Shown piece by piece: positions 7,191-16,657 of a stretch of 46,478 nt of DNA; within the stretch, counting starts at the first letter, position 1; the number at the start of each line of letters is the position of its first letter. The notes beneath the pieces are model-generated. The model was not told where the DNA came from. It ran no database searches and was given only the letters and a program-made list of their open reading frames with translations. The stretch is from a virus. Position numbers and translations under genes: made by a program. The stretch is from IMG/VR virus record IMGVR_UViG_3300047470_000128, positions 1 to 46,478 of that record; one strand, written 5' to 3'.

Positions 7191-9302
7191 TTAGATTTGC
7201 TCGGGCGCGACGCTGAATGCGATGCACCAGTTGTGAAGTGGATATGGCTTGTTGACAAGGTCGGCGATATTAGCGCCCGGGTACTGTCCGGAGCCTTCGA
7301 TATAGGTGTACACGTCAGCCGATACAGTGGGATCACTGTCGCGCAAATTCCCGTTGCCGTTACTTCCGGAAAGGCTCGCGTACTGGACCAGCGGGCTCGC
7401 GCCGACGCTGCGGGATAGGGTCAACATCACCTGGGTCTCGCTGATGATCTCGACAGAGTTAAGACCTACCGACCCTTGTGCGTCGATTACGCGAAAGCCC
7501 TTGTTCGCATATTCCACGGGCTCGAGAACCACGTAGGGCTTCGCGAAAACCAGCGGAGGGCACGGAACGTGGAAGTCGATCAGGACCTGCCGGCCGGTAA
7601 TCGTTACTCGCCGCGGCGAGAGCGGTCGCCAGTTCTCCCCCATTGTGATGACTCGATGCAGAACCTTGCCCAGCTGGGCCCCCATCCAGCGGTATCCATT
7701 GCAGTCGAGATGGCCGCCCTTATCCGTGAAGGGATATGCCGGGGTCGCAAGGAACCAGTTGGGCTGCTCTTTGCTGAGTTCCCACTGCGCCATGCCAATT
7801 GCCAGGTTATTCCCGTCGCGAGTCCATGAGCCACTGGTTTGGTATGTGATGATCGCTGGCGGAGAATCCTGGCCGGCGACACCTTGTGCTATATCCGACC
7901 TCCAGATGCTCGCTTGTGCAAGCAGCTTGGCCTTGTAGCCATCCTTGGTGTTGTCGCAACCATCAACCCCTGCATAGTTCCATTCTCCCTGCATAAACAA
8001 GATGGCGGGAATGCAGTAGCTAGCGCCCTCGCTATCAGCAATTGCCTTAACGCCCTGCGCCGCTTGCAGCAGGCGCTGATAGCGATCCGGCGCCGCGCCC
8101 TTGCTAAGTTGCTCGATTGAGGTTCCTGCGAAGCCACAGTTTGACGAGACAAATAGACGATTAACATCAGCCGCGACACCGTGGTACTGCAGGAACATTT
8201 TTCGGGCGAAGTTCACGGCTGCGACATCAGGGCATTCGCCTTCGTTGCCCGCGCCAGGGACCAGCGCCGCTACTTCTGCATCGGCCATGACAGTCTTACC
8301 GTCACCGCTTTGCACCACCGGAATCAGTGGTTTGAGAGCTGCGCCACCAAGCGGGATAAAGTCAGCTGTCCATGCGCTACCAGGGCGCGGGCTGTCTCCG
8401 AACATCAGATTTCCGCCGTATGCCGCACGGCTAAGCACGGGCCAGCCTTCATATCCAGTGCTTAGGCTCTGCCCGTATGTCAGGATGTGGTTGTAACGAC
8501 ACACAGGCCTCTGCACGGTAGAGTTAAATTCGCCACGCACGGCAGAGGAAACAGCCAGATTTCCTGCGTTACGTACGGCCCGGTCCAATTCATAAGCACC
8601 AGAATCGCCATGGTCGACCCCATGAAACTCACCGCCGACATCGAGAGACAAAGCGACGAAACCGTGCTCGTCAACGAAGTGCACGCCTGGCACGACAGTC
8701 TTTTCTAATGCGGTGTCGCCTAACAGAACCTCCGGGGAAACTACCCTTTCGGTCCCAGTGAATACACGCGCTCTCACTCCATCAGGGCCACCTTCTAAAA
8801 TGGTATTGCCGAGCGGATCTTGAACTGCGAAAGCGGGCTGACCCGAGCCGGCGTTTATTAGGCGGTCGTCCTGAGACGGTTGCTTCGTGAAGTATTTCCA
8901 CGCGCTTGCAGCGTTGTCCCAGTAATACCACCCGTTCTTGCTCTCGTCGGGATCGGCATCAACCACAGCAACAACGGCGTCACGGGTTTGCGGCATAGCT
9001 AACAACTGCGCATAGGTGCCGGCATGCTTGTTGTTCAGGTCGTCGCCCAGTGTCGAGGCCGTTTGCTGCATCTGCTCAATCGCATCGTCAGCTGACTGGC
9101 TGACCTCCGCCTGAATAACCTCGATCTGAGTCTGCGCATCTTGTTGAATACCAGCAACAACCTGCTTCAGGTTCCTGATATCGCCCGACTCAGTTGGGAT
9201 GTCATCTGCAGCCGCTGCATCGTTGGCGAATCGGTAAACAATGTTGCTGCCGACTTCCGCGCGCACAGTCGCGATTTCAAGGCGCTGAGTTTGATCAGCC
9301 AT
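7191..9302 (-). CDS. tail fibre/spike with SGNH-type esterase domain
   Basis: 703 aa. The N-terminal ~250 residues look like an attachment and shaft region (a coiled-coil stretch at about 40-90, then beta-rich repeats). From about 270 a carbohydrate-esterase (SGNH/sialate O-acetylesterase-like) domain follows: GQS with Ser279, QGEWN at 438-442, and a GGHLDCNGYRWMG block with His531. This predicts removal of O-acetyl groups from host surface polysaccharide during adsorption. The C-terminal ~150 residues are beta-rich. Start ATG 9302 has AAAGGA. It lies downstream of the terminase, away from the collar fibre gene. Confidence 0.8.
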   Translation of the reverse strand: MADQTQRLEIATVRAEVGSNIVYRFANDAAAADDIPTESGDIRNLKQVVAGIQQDAQTQIEVIQAEVSQSADDAIEQMQQTASTLGDDLNNKHAGTYAQLLAMPQTRDAVVAVVDADPDESKNGWYYWDNAASAWKYFTKQPSQDDRLINAGSGQPAFAVQDPLGNTILEGGPDGVRARVFTGTERVVSPEVLLGDTALEKTVVPGVHFVDEHGFVALSLDVGGEFHGVDHGDSGAYELDRAVRNAGNLAVSSAVRGEFNSTVQRPVCRYNHILTYGQSLSTGYEGWPVLSRAAYGGNLMFGDSPRPGSAWTADFIPLGGAALKPLIPVVQSGDGKTVMADAEVAALVPGAGNEGECPDVAAVNFARKMFLQYHGVAADVNRLFVSSNCGFAGTSIEQLSKGAAPDRYQRLLQAAQGVKAIADSEGASYCIPAILFMQGEWNYAGVDGCDNTKDGYKAKLLAQASIWRSDIAQGVAGQDSPPAIITYQTSGSWTRDGNNLAIGMAQWELSKEQPNWFLATPAYPFTDKGGHLDCNGYRWMGAQLGKVLHRVITMGENWRPLSPRRVTITGRQVLIDFHVPCPPLVFAKPYVVLEPVEYANKGFRVIDAQGSVGLNSVEIISETQVMLTLSRSVGASPLVQYASLSGSNGNGNLRDSDPTVSADVYTYIEGSGQYPGANIADLVNKPYPLHNWCIAFSVAPEQI

Positions 9303-9359
9303 GTCATTTCCTTTGGGTGAGTTTGGAGAGCGCGCCAGGCGCGGTCAGCGAATCGGGGA

Positions 9360-10973
9360 TTACGAGATCCAGCTGCTGGAGAAGAAGCTGCCGGTGTTGC
9401 TGATCAGCATGTCGGCGACCGCGTCGAAGATGGTGTCGATCTGGTCGTCGAATGCGTGGGTGTCGTCAGCCGTGAAGGCTGAGGCTTCCGTGAGGAATGG
9501 GGCTACCCAGTCGGTCGAGGCGATGATTTCTCCGCGGTGATCCTTGACGTGCTCGATCTTTCCGCCTTGCTCATCGAAGATGGCTGGCACGAATACCCGG
9601 CCCGACTTTAACCAAGGCACGGCGTCCATGCAGCGGGTGACCTTGTTGGCTGCCGGGCCGCGCGGTTGCGGCTCAATCGGGATCGAACCCTTTTTGCTGA
9701 TGGTCTGGATCAGACCGGTTCCGCTCGACTTGTCCTCAACGCGCATGTAGCGCAGGGCGGCCGGTCGGAACTGATCCCACTCCTTCCACTTCTGCCAAAC
9801 GCGCAGGGCTTCGGTCTCAAGGTCGCCCGCATCCCACTTGCCGCGGTGCACGTCGATGATGTACAGGTTGCCGTCGACGCCCAGGCCGCAGTGACTGAAC
9901 ACCGAGTAGTCATGCTGCTCGCCGGTTTTCTGTGCGGTGTCGACATACACGCCGCGCCAGACCAGGAAAGGCAACTGCTGGTAGGTCTTGAACCAGTCGG
10001 CATCGATCATGCCGCCGCTAAGTGCCACCGGCTCCTGTTGGTACTGACTGACCATGGTGTACGGGTCGCGGTCCCACAGCGCCATCAAGTCGGCGACGGT
10101 TTCCTTGGCTGGCCAGTAGGACCAGTATTCGACGCCCCCACGGACGATTGAGGGACCGCTAAAAACGTCACGCTCGGCGTGCTCGCGGATCTCGTCCGGC
10201 AGGCTTGCGATGTATTCGTGGGTGACCAGCGCCGGGACTTTGATGTGGCTGAAGTCCAAGCCCATGCCGCCCTTGAGCAGAAATCCCGATACGTCGTCCG
10301 TGTGCAGGCGCTGTTGGGTGCAGATGACCGGGGTGTCAGGCGATGCCCGCCGACTGCGCAGAGTATTGGTGACAATCCGCTGAGCTTTGGCGCGCATGGT
10401 TGCGCTGAATGCGCTATCGGCCTTCTCCGGGTCGTCCAGATTGATGAACCCGGTGAAGCCCTCGGAGATATAGCCGCCGCGCACGCCAGTGATCTGGCCA
10501 CCGGTGGATCGGCTGAAGATTTGGTGTTTATTGCGCCCGTTTTCGTCCGTGATGATCCAGTTGGCCACGTCGGCCTTACCCAGGTCACACGGCCACAGCT
10601 CCTGGTATTCGGAGCTGGTGATGATCGACTTGATGCGATTGGAGTTCTCTTCGACCAGAGATTTCGAGTAGGACACGCTCAGGTTGCGCGTTCTGGCGAA
10701 GTTGGTCATCACGTAGGCAGGCACGTGAATAGACCAAAACTCGGTTTTGGTTCCGCCTGGCGGCATATTGAAAACGACGTTTTTGAGTTCGCCCGAAAGA
10801 ACTTTAAGGGCGGTGTAATCCATGTAGCGGTGGTGCCAGTTACAGAGCATCCTCATGCCTTGGTTTAACTGGAAAAAGACGCGCATGAACGACAGCGGGG
10901 AATGCTCGCTGATCAGTTTTGACGCTTCTTTCTCTTGCCGACTCATTGATCCCCAGTCGAGAAGCGCACTCAT
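9360..10973 (-). CDS. terL: terminase large subunit
   Basis: 537 aa packaging motor with ATPase and nuclease domains. A Walker A-like PPGGTKT is at 71-77, a Walker B-like FINLDDPEKA near 177, and nuclease acidic residues occur in VYVDTAQ (about 338) and HAFDDQIDT near the C-terminus. Its ATG overlaps the terS stop (ATGA). Its position after the collar fibre, about 16 kb from the portal gene, is unusual; terL normally lies next to the portal. Confidence 0.92.
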   Translation of the reverse strand: MSALLDWGSMSRQEKEASKLISEHSPLSFMRVFFQLNQGMRMLCNWHHRYMDYTALKVLSGELKNVVFNMPPGGTKTEFWSIHVPAYVMTNFARTRNLSVSYSKSLVEENSNRIKSIITSSEYQELWPCDLGKADVANWIITDENGRNKHQIFSRSTGGQITGVRGGYISEGFTGFINLDDPEKADSAFSATMRAKAQRIVTNTLRSRRASPDTPVICTQQRLHTDDVSGFLLKGGMGLDFSHIKVPALVTHEYIASLPDEIREHAERDVFSGPSIVRGGVEYWSYWPAKETVADLMALWDRDPYTMVSQYQQEPVALSGGMIDADWFKTYQQLPFLVWRGVYVDTAQKTGEQHDYSVFSHCGLGVDGNLYIIDVHRGKWDAGDLETEALRVWQKWKEWDQFRPAALRYMRVEDKSSGTGLIQTISKKGSIPIEPQPRGPAANKVTRCMDAVPWLKSGRVFVPAIFDEQGGKIEHVKDHRGEIIASTDWVAPFLTEASAFTADDTHAFDDQIDTIFDAVADMLISNTGSFFSSSWIS

Positions 10974-11419
10974 AGGCGATCAAGGACCGACTCGAGGGCC
11001 TTCTTGTCCACCGTGACTTGCGACTTCGTTTCGATAGCGCCGCCATTCTTGCCAGTGATTTCCACGATTTTCTTGTCCAGGCCGAGCAGCTTGGCTTTGC
11101 CCATGGTGGCCGAGACAGCCGCCGATGTTTGAGGTGTCTCGGCAGCAAGGGCCGCCGTGCGCGCCTCCTCCAGTTCCGCCAGTAGAGTATCGACGGTGAT
11201 CTGGTGCCTATCCATGACTGCTTCCCTTAGCTCGGCGATCCGGGCCTGAACCTGCGGCTTTTGCAGGACGATCCAGCTCTCACGAGCGGCTGTCTTCTCT
11301 GCCATGTTGGTGACGTTGTAGGAGCGACGATAGGCCTCGGAAGCATTATTCGTCTCCATGTAGACGAGGCAAAACGCCTCCATCTTGTCCGTGAAGCGGC
11401 GCTTGCGAGGCCTTTCCAT
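10970..11419 (-). CDS. terS: terminase small subunit
   Basis: 149 aa from ATG 11419 (MERPRKRRFTDKMEAF...). The N-terminal HTH region with N-A-S-E-A-Y-R-R-S and Q-A-R-I-A-E-L-R motifs is characteristic of terminase small subunits; the C-terminal part is helical for oligomerisation and TerL contact. It overlaps terL by 4 bp. It is expected to recognise the packaging site, often inside or near terS. Confidence 0.85.
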   Translation of the reverse strand: MERPRKRRFTDKMEAFCLVYMETNNASEAYRRSYNVTNMAEKTAARESWIVLQKPQVQARIAELREAVMDRHQITVDTLLAELEEARTAALAAETPQTSAAVSATMGKAKLLGLDKKIVEITGKNGGAIETKSQVTVDKKALESVLDRL

Positions 11420-11427
11420 ATGTGCAC

Positions 11428-11637
11428 CTACGGGTTGATGAGTTTCCACTTGTAGCCGACCCACTGTGGGCGCTTGCCTCCGGTGATGATGGGCGGCTTG
11501 ATTTCCACGCAGCCGGCTGGCACCAACCAGTTGCCGACATTCTGCGGATCGGGGTCGGCTGCCGCCTCGCCCACGTAAAACCCTTGGCCGTCGGTCTGGT
11601 AAACCAGTCGCTGACCGTCGCGCAATGTAATGGGCAT
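11428..11637 (-). CDS. small fibre-linked protein, unknown
   Basis: 69 aa, start overlapping the collar-fibre stop (TGATG), so translation is probably coupled. It is beta-rich with an aromatic C-terminus (QWVGYKWKLINP). Its position directly after a fibre gene suggests a fibre partner or chaperone, but no chaperone motif is seen. Confidence 0.7.
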   Translation of the reverse strand: MPITLRDGQRLVYQTDGQGFYVGEAAADPDPQNVGNWLVPAGCVEIKPPIITGGKRPQWVGYKWKLINP

Positions 11638-12461
11638 CAGTATTTGATCCAGTAGTTGACGGTGATATTTCGCGGCCTCGTGGCGCCGGCGCTCGAGAGT
11701 CCGGGTGTTGAAGTCGGGCCAGTGAGGTAGCTCAGGCTGGTCCCTGGGTACTCGGCTTGTGCCACTTGGTCTGCACTTGCATTGGCGATCGTTGTTCTGA
11801 TCGTATCCACGGTCGGCAGTGTGAGTGGGTCGTCATAGGTAACCAGTGTCCCGCGCTGCTTGCTGCCAAACGCGCGCCCAACATCCACACCGCGCCCGTC
11901 GTCGAACCCGCGCAGGAACTCGCCGCGGGCATCGGGAAGGCGGAACTGAAGGCTTGTTTCACCGCCGGTATTGTGGGCCGTCCCAATGACCGCGAACAGC
12001 CGCTGATACGAGGCGCGAGACAGCACAGCACCGTTGCACTTCAGCCAACCCGCGGGAGGCACGCCGTTATGCCAAACCTGTTTTCCGTCGCCTGGTTCGT
12101 GCCCAGTGAAGAATGAAGACCCGCAGTAGCGCCAGAAGCCCGAGGTTGAGACGGGGTCGTTTCCGGAGTTATCCGCCACCAGGCTTTCGTAGTAGTTGCC
12201 GTCGCTTGCGTAGGTCGGTGCGCCGAGGCCGTAGATCGCCTGTGCGTGCCAGGTCATAACGCCTTGTCGCTCGACGCCCTGCAGGGCAGAGTCGACCCGG
12301 TTGTGCCACCAGTTTTCCTGCCCGGCCGGCGGAGCGTCCTTGTCCTGACCTCCTTCCCAGCCGGCGGAGACGCGGGCATCGTTCGGCGCCTTGAAACTGT
12401 TCAGGCTGTCCTCGGTTTCCACACCTTGAGCCCAGCGCGTATTAAAAGGCTGTCTTGCCAT
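11637..12461 (-). CDS. tail fibre with phage tail collar domain
   Basis: 274 aa. The middle shows the collar-domain signature: PPAGWLKCNGAVLSR (about 135-150) and LPDARGEFLRGFDDGRG (about 175-192). The C-terminus (TRPRNITVNYWIKY) is typical of these fibres. The N-terminal part probably docks to the baseplate. It overlaps the DUF2612 stop (TAATG), continuing the baseplate operon. Confidence 0.88.
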   Translation of the reverse strand: MARQPFNTRWAQGVETEDSLNSFKAPNDARVSAGWEGGQDKDAPPAGQENWWHNRVDSALQGVERQGVMTWHAQAIYGLGAPTYASDGNYYESLVADNSGNDPVSTSGFWRYCGSSFFTGHEPGDGKQVWHNGVPPAGWLKCNGAVLSRASYQRLFAVIGTAHNTGGETSLQFRLPDARGEFLRGFDDGRGVDVGRAFGSKQRGTLVTYDDPLTLPTVDTIRTTIANASADQVAQAEYPGTSLSYLTGPTSTPGLSSAGATRPRNITVNYWIKY

Positions 12462-13120
12462 TAGGCCAAATCTCCAGGAAGGGTCACGTTTGAGTATTCG
12501 TAGATTTGCGATGACGACGATTCGATGTCGTCGATGTTCACCGGCAGGATGAAGATCTCGCCGATGCGCGTGCCTTGCGGGCGCGGTATCAGGTCGAAAT
12601 TCTCGATCAGGTAAAGCGTGGTGTTGTCCAGCGGCGAAGCAATGCCGATGTCGAATGACTTGTCGACGTTGCTGATCAGCGCCGTGACCTTCACGCCGGT
12701 GATGATTTCCACCAGCTGGATGATGCTGTCGGCGGTGCCGTCGCTAATGTTGCGGGCGATCTTGGCCTTGACCAGCTTGCGGTAGAGGTCGTTGTTCAGC
12801 TGAGCGTCGATAGCCTCGCCATCGCCGATGTAGGGCGCGACGTTGTAGTTGGTGTAGCTGTCGTTGCCGCCATATCCGAACACATCGAACTCTGCGGAGC
12901 GCAGGATCGGCCGCCTCACTCCAACGATTCGCCCGATCACGTCGAGCATTTCGCCGGTCACTGTGTCTACGTCATAGCTGCCGTAAACCTGATCCAGCGG
13001 CGCTTCCAGGTGCTGGTTGGCAATTTCTGGCGCTATCGTCAGCCAGCGCACCATGCGCGGCTTGTCGCGGTACTCACTGATGATGCGCGACTTGGCTCGC
13101 GCGACGTGGTCCATGCTCAT
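12461..13120 (-). CDS. DUF2612 baseplate protein
   Basis: 219 aa; start ATG overlaps the gp47-like stop (ATGA). The sequence, with a VTGEMLDVIGRIVGVRRP motif (about 54-70) and a middle segment linked to tandem variable loops, matches the DUF2612 family, which replaces tail protein I between baseplate J and the fibre. It probably connects the baseplate wedge to the fibre. Confidence 0.75.
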   Translation of the reverse strand: MSMDHVARAKSRIISEYRDKPRMVRWLTIAPEIANQHLEAPLDQVYGSYDVDTVTGEMLDVIGRIVGVRRPILRSAEFDVFGYGGNDSYTNYNVAPYIGDGEAIDAQLNNDLYRKLVKAKIARNISDGTADSIIQLVEIITGVKVTALISNVDKSFDIGIASPLDNTTLYLIENFDLIPRPQGTRIGEIFILPVNIDDIESSSSQIYEYSNVTLPGDLA

Positions 13121-14376
13121 GGGATCACCGTGACCGCGATGTTGTCGACGTCAAAGGTGGCGATCTGGGCAATGGTCGGCTGAATTGGCGTCAGGCCTTG
13201 AGCGATGGCGCTCAAGCCAATCGTCAGGGATGTGACGTAACTGTCGCCGTACTTGCCAAGGATCTTGTTCGCTGGCGTATACAGCCTGCCAGGAGCGACC
13301 TTCTCGCCGATGTCGTAACCGCCCCGGTTGAATCCGATGGTGGTTTCGCCATTGAACAGGCGTCGCGTCGAGTCGGCGACGATGGCCTTTTTGAGCTGAT
13401 CATCGATGTCGCTCGGCAGGTCGCCTACCTTTTGATACGTGAGCGCCACGAAGATCGGCAGACCCGAGGCGCGCTGAAAGGTCATGGTGTATGGGTTGCC
13501 GGTGGTAGGTGACACGCCGGACACCTTGACGCCATTGGCTCCCGGAGCATCAACCCAGGCGCCGGTCTTGACGCTGTAGCGGGGCAGCATCGGCGTGCCG
13601 GGGTTGTGTTTCTGGTACATGGCCAGGCCGATGTCAGCATCAGAACCGCCGTTGACGATGACTGCGATACCACAGTAAGGCACGCCGTCGACGTCGAACG
13701 GTGAGTCGCTGTTGTTCTCCAGCACCTTCACGTCAGTCACGCCGGTCACGCTAGCGATATTGGCGACCATGTTGTCGACCATGTTGCTTCCCGCGCGGGC
13801 CACCGAGTCATTACGGCGCTTGCGGAAGTCAGTTTCGCTCTCGGCATCATCGCCTGCTGCGGCTTCGCTGTTGTTGACCGACGACCAGCCAGGGTATGGC
13901 GTGCCGATGATGGTCAGCTCGCCGGGAGAGGCCAGGACTCGGCCCGGAGTGGTGCAAGTCGCGAATCCGGTGCCGGTCTGGCTTACGCCAATCACGATGA
14001 TGGCCGTGGTCAGCCAAACGGTGTTATCAATACGGCTACGCACCTGCGAGCCCGCTGGAATGGCTGTGCTGGCCTGGCCGACCACAGTGATCGGGGCGAT
14101 GGAGTAGGTCGCATCGCGGATCGGTACGCCGGAGATCTTGCCGATGTCTCGCAAGGCCTCGCCAGTGGCGCTGTCCGGATCTTTGCTGCGATAAGCCGCG
14201 ACGACAGCCTCGTCCAGATTGGTCAGAAGTTCGGCGTCGATGCCAATACGCTGACCATCCGGGGAGTCGGCGTCGATGTTCCAGTCGGGATCGATCGCCA
14301 GCGTTCGTGTTTTGATGTCGCCTAGGTACTCGTTTAGCGAGCGACCGGTAATGCCTTGTTCGGTGATTTGAGCCAT
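13117..14376 (-). CDS. baseplate J/gp47-like protein
   Basis: 419 aa wedge component. The N-terminal block (IDPDWNIDADSPDGQRIGI and LRDIGKISGVPIRDATYS) and the central FRKRRNDSVARAGSN stretch are typical of the J/gp47 family. It overlaps its neighbours (TAATG upstream, ATGA downstream), in the conserved order gp25-J-DUF2612-fibre. Confidence 0.9.
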   Translation of the reverse strand: MAQITEQGITGRSLNEYLGDIKTRTLAIDPDWNIDADSPDGQRIGIDAELLTNLDEAVVAAYRSKDPDSATGEALRDIGKISGVPIRDATYSIAPITVVGQASTAIPAGSQVRSRIDNTVWLTTAIIVIGVSQTGTGFATCTTPGRVLASPGELTIIGTPYPGWSSVNNSEAAAGDDAESETDFRKRRNDSVARAGSNMVDNMVANIASVTGVTDVKVLENNSDSPFDVDGVPYCGIAVIVNGGSDADIGLAMYQKHNPGTPMLPRYSVKTGAWVDAPGANGVKVSGVSPTTGNPYTMTFQRASGLPIFVALTYQKVGDLPSDIDDQLKKAIVADSTRRLFNGETTIGFNRGGYDIGEKVAPGRLYTPANKILGKYGDSYVTSLTIGLSAIAQGLTPIQPTIAQIATFDVDNIAVTVIP

Positions 14377-14741
14377 TAGATAACCGCCTGCACATAATTG
14401 ATATCGGCGCTATCGCCTGAGCTGCTGACGATTGAGGCGTTCACCGTGAGCGTCCGCGCAGCGATGTCCGTGGTCACGCTGAAGGCCGTCATGCCGGCGC
14501 AGCCTGGGGTCAGCAGGATTCGTCGACGAATCACTGATTCGCGCGATGCCAGGGCCGAGCCTTTGCCGAGGACGCTGCCGAACCAGTCGGTACCGTCGGT
14601 GGTGTCAAGGAACCACTCGCCCAGGAAGAACTTGAGGCGGGTCAGTACGTTTTGAGCGACCTCTTCGGCGCTGTAGCCGGTTAGGAACTCCTGAGGGCCT
14701 AGGGCCAGGTCGCCGTCAGCGTCCAGTTTTCGTACCGTCAT
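14376..14741 (-). CDS. gp25/W-like baseplate wedge protein
   Basis: 121 aa. LTRLKFFLGEWFLDTTDGTDWF (about 33-54) and ESVIRRRILLTPGCAGM are recognisable for the phage GPW/gp25 or Mu gp46-like group. It lies between the spike gene and gp47, as expected, with 1- and 4-bp overlaps. Confidence 0.82.
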   Translation of the reverse strand: MTVRKLDADGDLALGPQEFLTGYSAEEVAQNVLTRLKFFLGEWFLDTTDGTDWFGSVLGKGSALASRESVIRRRILLTPGCAGMTAFSVTTDIAARTLTVNASIVSSSGDSADINYVQAVI

Positions 14742-15412
14742 GGGCTCACCGGTCCTGATATGTCGTCGCCAACCTCAACACCCGCGTGACCGTGCTCGAG
14801 ACCGATGCTGACGCCTTGGTTGTGGATGGTGGTCATGGTGGTTACGGCCTGCTCGAAGTTGGCAGGCTGTTCAAAGTTGGCCGAGCACTTGACGTTGAGC
14901 GACACGCCGTCTATCTCGAGCGTCTTGTCGTCGTGAATCCAGAAATAGGCCGAGCCGTCATTGCTACGCAGGCGGATACCGTCGTTGGCAAAGTTACTGA
15001 TCGCACCGGGGATCGAGCGGATTCCCGGGATGAAGTAGCAGTCGTTAGCTGAGAAGCGCCGCGACTCGGACTTGATCGCTACCCCGCCCTGATCGACCCA
15101 GGAGTCGATGCACTCCTGCGAGAAGAACAGGGCGCCCTCGGTGCCGCTAGCGACCCGGCATTCCAGCGTGCCGCCGGTAGCACCCCAGAACTGCACCGGG
15201 ACGCAGATGATCGGCCGGCGCACTTCCTGATTACCCTGGCGGTCCTCCAGCATCAGGCCGATCTGCACTTCCGCCATCTGGGTGTCCGGGTCGAACTTCA
15301 GCACATGGCCCGGGACGCTGGTGCGCATATTGCCCTTCAGGTACTCGCCGAAGACGTCACGCAGCATCTTGGAGAACTCTGCCTGCGTTCTTGAGGCGAG
15401 CGGATCAGTCAT
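14738..15412 (-). CDS. Gp138-type membrane-puncturing spike
   Basis: 224 aa from ATG 15412, overlapping the hub stop (ATGA); the longer frame to 15484 is an overlap with the hub gene. An OB-fold-like first half (GHVLKFDPDTQMAEVQIGL, RRPIICVPVQFWGATGG) is followed by a beta-rich tip with a His-containing C-terminus (EHGHAGVEVGDDISGP). This matches the phi92 gp138 spike family that pierces the outer membrane. Confidence 0.78.
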   Translation of the reverse strand: MTDPLASRTQAEFSKMLRDVFGEYLKGNMRTSVPGHVLKFDPDTQMAEVQIGLMLEDRQGNQEVRRPIICVPVQFWGATGGTLECRVASGTEGALFFSQECIDSWVDQGGVAIKSESRRFSANDCYFIPGIRSIPGAISNFANDGIRLRSNDGSAYFWIHDDKTLEIDGVSLNVKCSANFEQPANFEQAVTTMTTIHNQGVSIGLEHGHAGVEVGDDISGPVSP

Positions 15413-16362
15413 CGGGTGGCCCTTTGGGAAATTCCGGCTTGTGCCGCTGCACCGATGCGCAGACAGCTGATTTGGCTTTCCCACTGGTCACCGTGTGAGT
15501 CTCCGGCGAACACCAGTGAGTTGACCTTGTAGAAGCCCTCGCCAATCGTGCGGGGGATGTCGTAGAAGAACGCCCCGGAGAACTCGAAACGGGGCGCCAT
15601 CGATTCCAACTTGATGGTGTCGCCGAGCTTGATCTTGGGGTTGAGCGCGTAGCGGATGCCGACCTCGGTATCGCTCACCACTGGTGAGCCGATCATTCCG
15701 GTGCCGGCGCTGATGACATAGACCTGATTGGCCAGGGCAAAGTCGCGCTTGATGATCTTCATCGCGCCGTTCTCAACCATCCAGTCGAACTGGAATGTCT
15801 CACCCAGTTCATTCATGCAGGCTGTGGGGTCGCCTTGCAGGATGGTGCCGCGTGACCGCCGCTTGAGTTCGGAGAAGTCGCCATAGAACTGGATATCTGC
15901 ACCGAATGGCTCAGCACACGCCTCGATGATCTGCACAGGGTCGGTTTCAGGTGACAGCGTGAGATTGATCAGGTTCTGATCGCGCTCCCTGGCTGACGAC
16001 TTGCAGAAGAAGCGAATGCCCTTAGTGGCGCCGCCGTCTTCCAGTTGCCGCTGTACGTTCACGATCTGCCCGACAAACACCGCGCCAAACTGGCCGGCAT
16101 ACCCTGCTTCCAGTGATATGAACTCGTACTTCTTGGTGACGCCGTCGCCGAGCATTTGGCGCTCGGCATAGGAAGACACGTTGTAGATGGTGATCTCGGC
16201 CACGCTGAGCGCGCCGCCGGCGAAGTGAGTGGCCTGAAAGGTGATGCGTAATCCGTCGTTGTCGCCCGGGATGATCTCGCCGGCCCGCATTTCGTAAACT
16301 CGCGAACCGGTGACCCGCCCAACCTTCAGCCGGTAGCTGCGCAGAAACAGTTCATCACTCAT
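15409..16362 (-). CDS. baseplate hub protein (gp27/gpD-like)
   Basis: 317 aa. The N-terminus (LKVGRVTGSRVYE, LRITFQATHFAG, LSVAEITIYNVS) and a central FDWMVENGAMKIIKRD segment are typical of the hub that carries the spike. It overlaps the preceding small plug gene by 8 bp and the spike gene by 4 bp. Confidence 0.72.
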   Translation of the reverse strand: MSDELFLRSYRLKVGRVTGSRVYEMRAGEIIPGDNDGLRITFQATHFAGGALSVAEITIYNVSSYAERQMLGDGVTKKYEFISLEAGYAGQFGAVFVGQIVNVQRQLEDGGATKGIRFFCKSSARERDQNLINLTLSPETDPVQIIEACAEPFGADIQFYGDFSELKRRSRGTILQGDPTACMNELGETFQFDWMVENGAMKIIKRDFALANQVYVISAGTGMIGSPVVSDTEVGIRYALNPKIKLGDTIKLESMAPRFEFSGAFFYDIPRTIGEGFYKVNSLVFAGDSHGDQWESQISCLRIGAAAQAGISQRATR

Positions 16363-16657
16363 CGGACCACACCAGTAAGTTGGCGACCCCCAGGTTGTCC
16401 GGGGTCGGTTGCTCCCCCTCCAGCGTCAGGGAGCCGTAATTGATCTCTGGCGGCGGGTACAGGCCGGCTAGCAGGTCGACGCCAGGCAGCAAGAAACGGC
16501 CAGCGGTTAGAGTGACGCCCAAGGTGGTCAGGATGTTTACGCGGAACACTTCCAAACCGGCCATCCATTGCAGCTCGATCGCCAGCGTGTTGGTGCCCAG
16601 TCGAGCATTGAACGCCTGCGCTGGCAGGGCCCGAACGGCAACCTTGTATCGGCTCAT
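16355..16657 (-). CDS. probable baseplate plug protein
   Basis: 100 aa, beta-rich, with a GRFLLPGVDLLAGLYP motif. Length, composition and place (between the Dit-like protein and the hub) resemble the plug protein gp18 of cyanophage Pam3 (DUF6983). The family call is from memory and is moderate; a structural baseplate role is clear from the operon. Confidence 0.55.
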   Translation of the reverse strand: MSRYKVAVRALPAQAFNARLGTNTLAIELQWMAGLEVFRVNILTTLGVTLTAGRFLLPGVDLLAGLYPPPEINYGSLTLEGEQPTPDNLGVANLLVWSDE

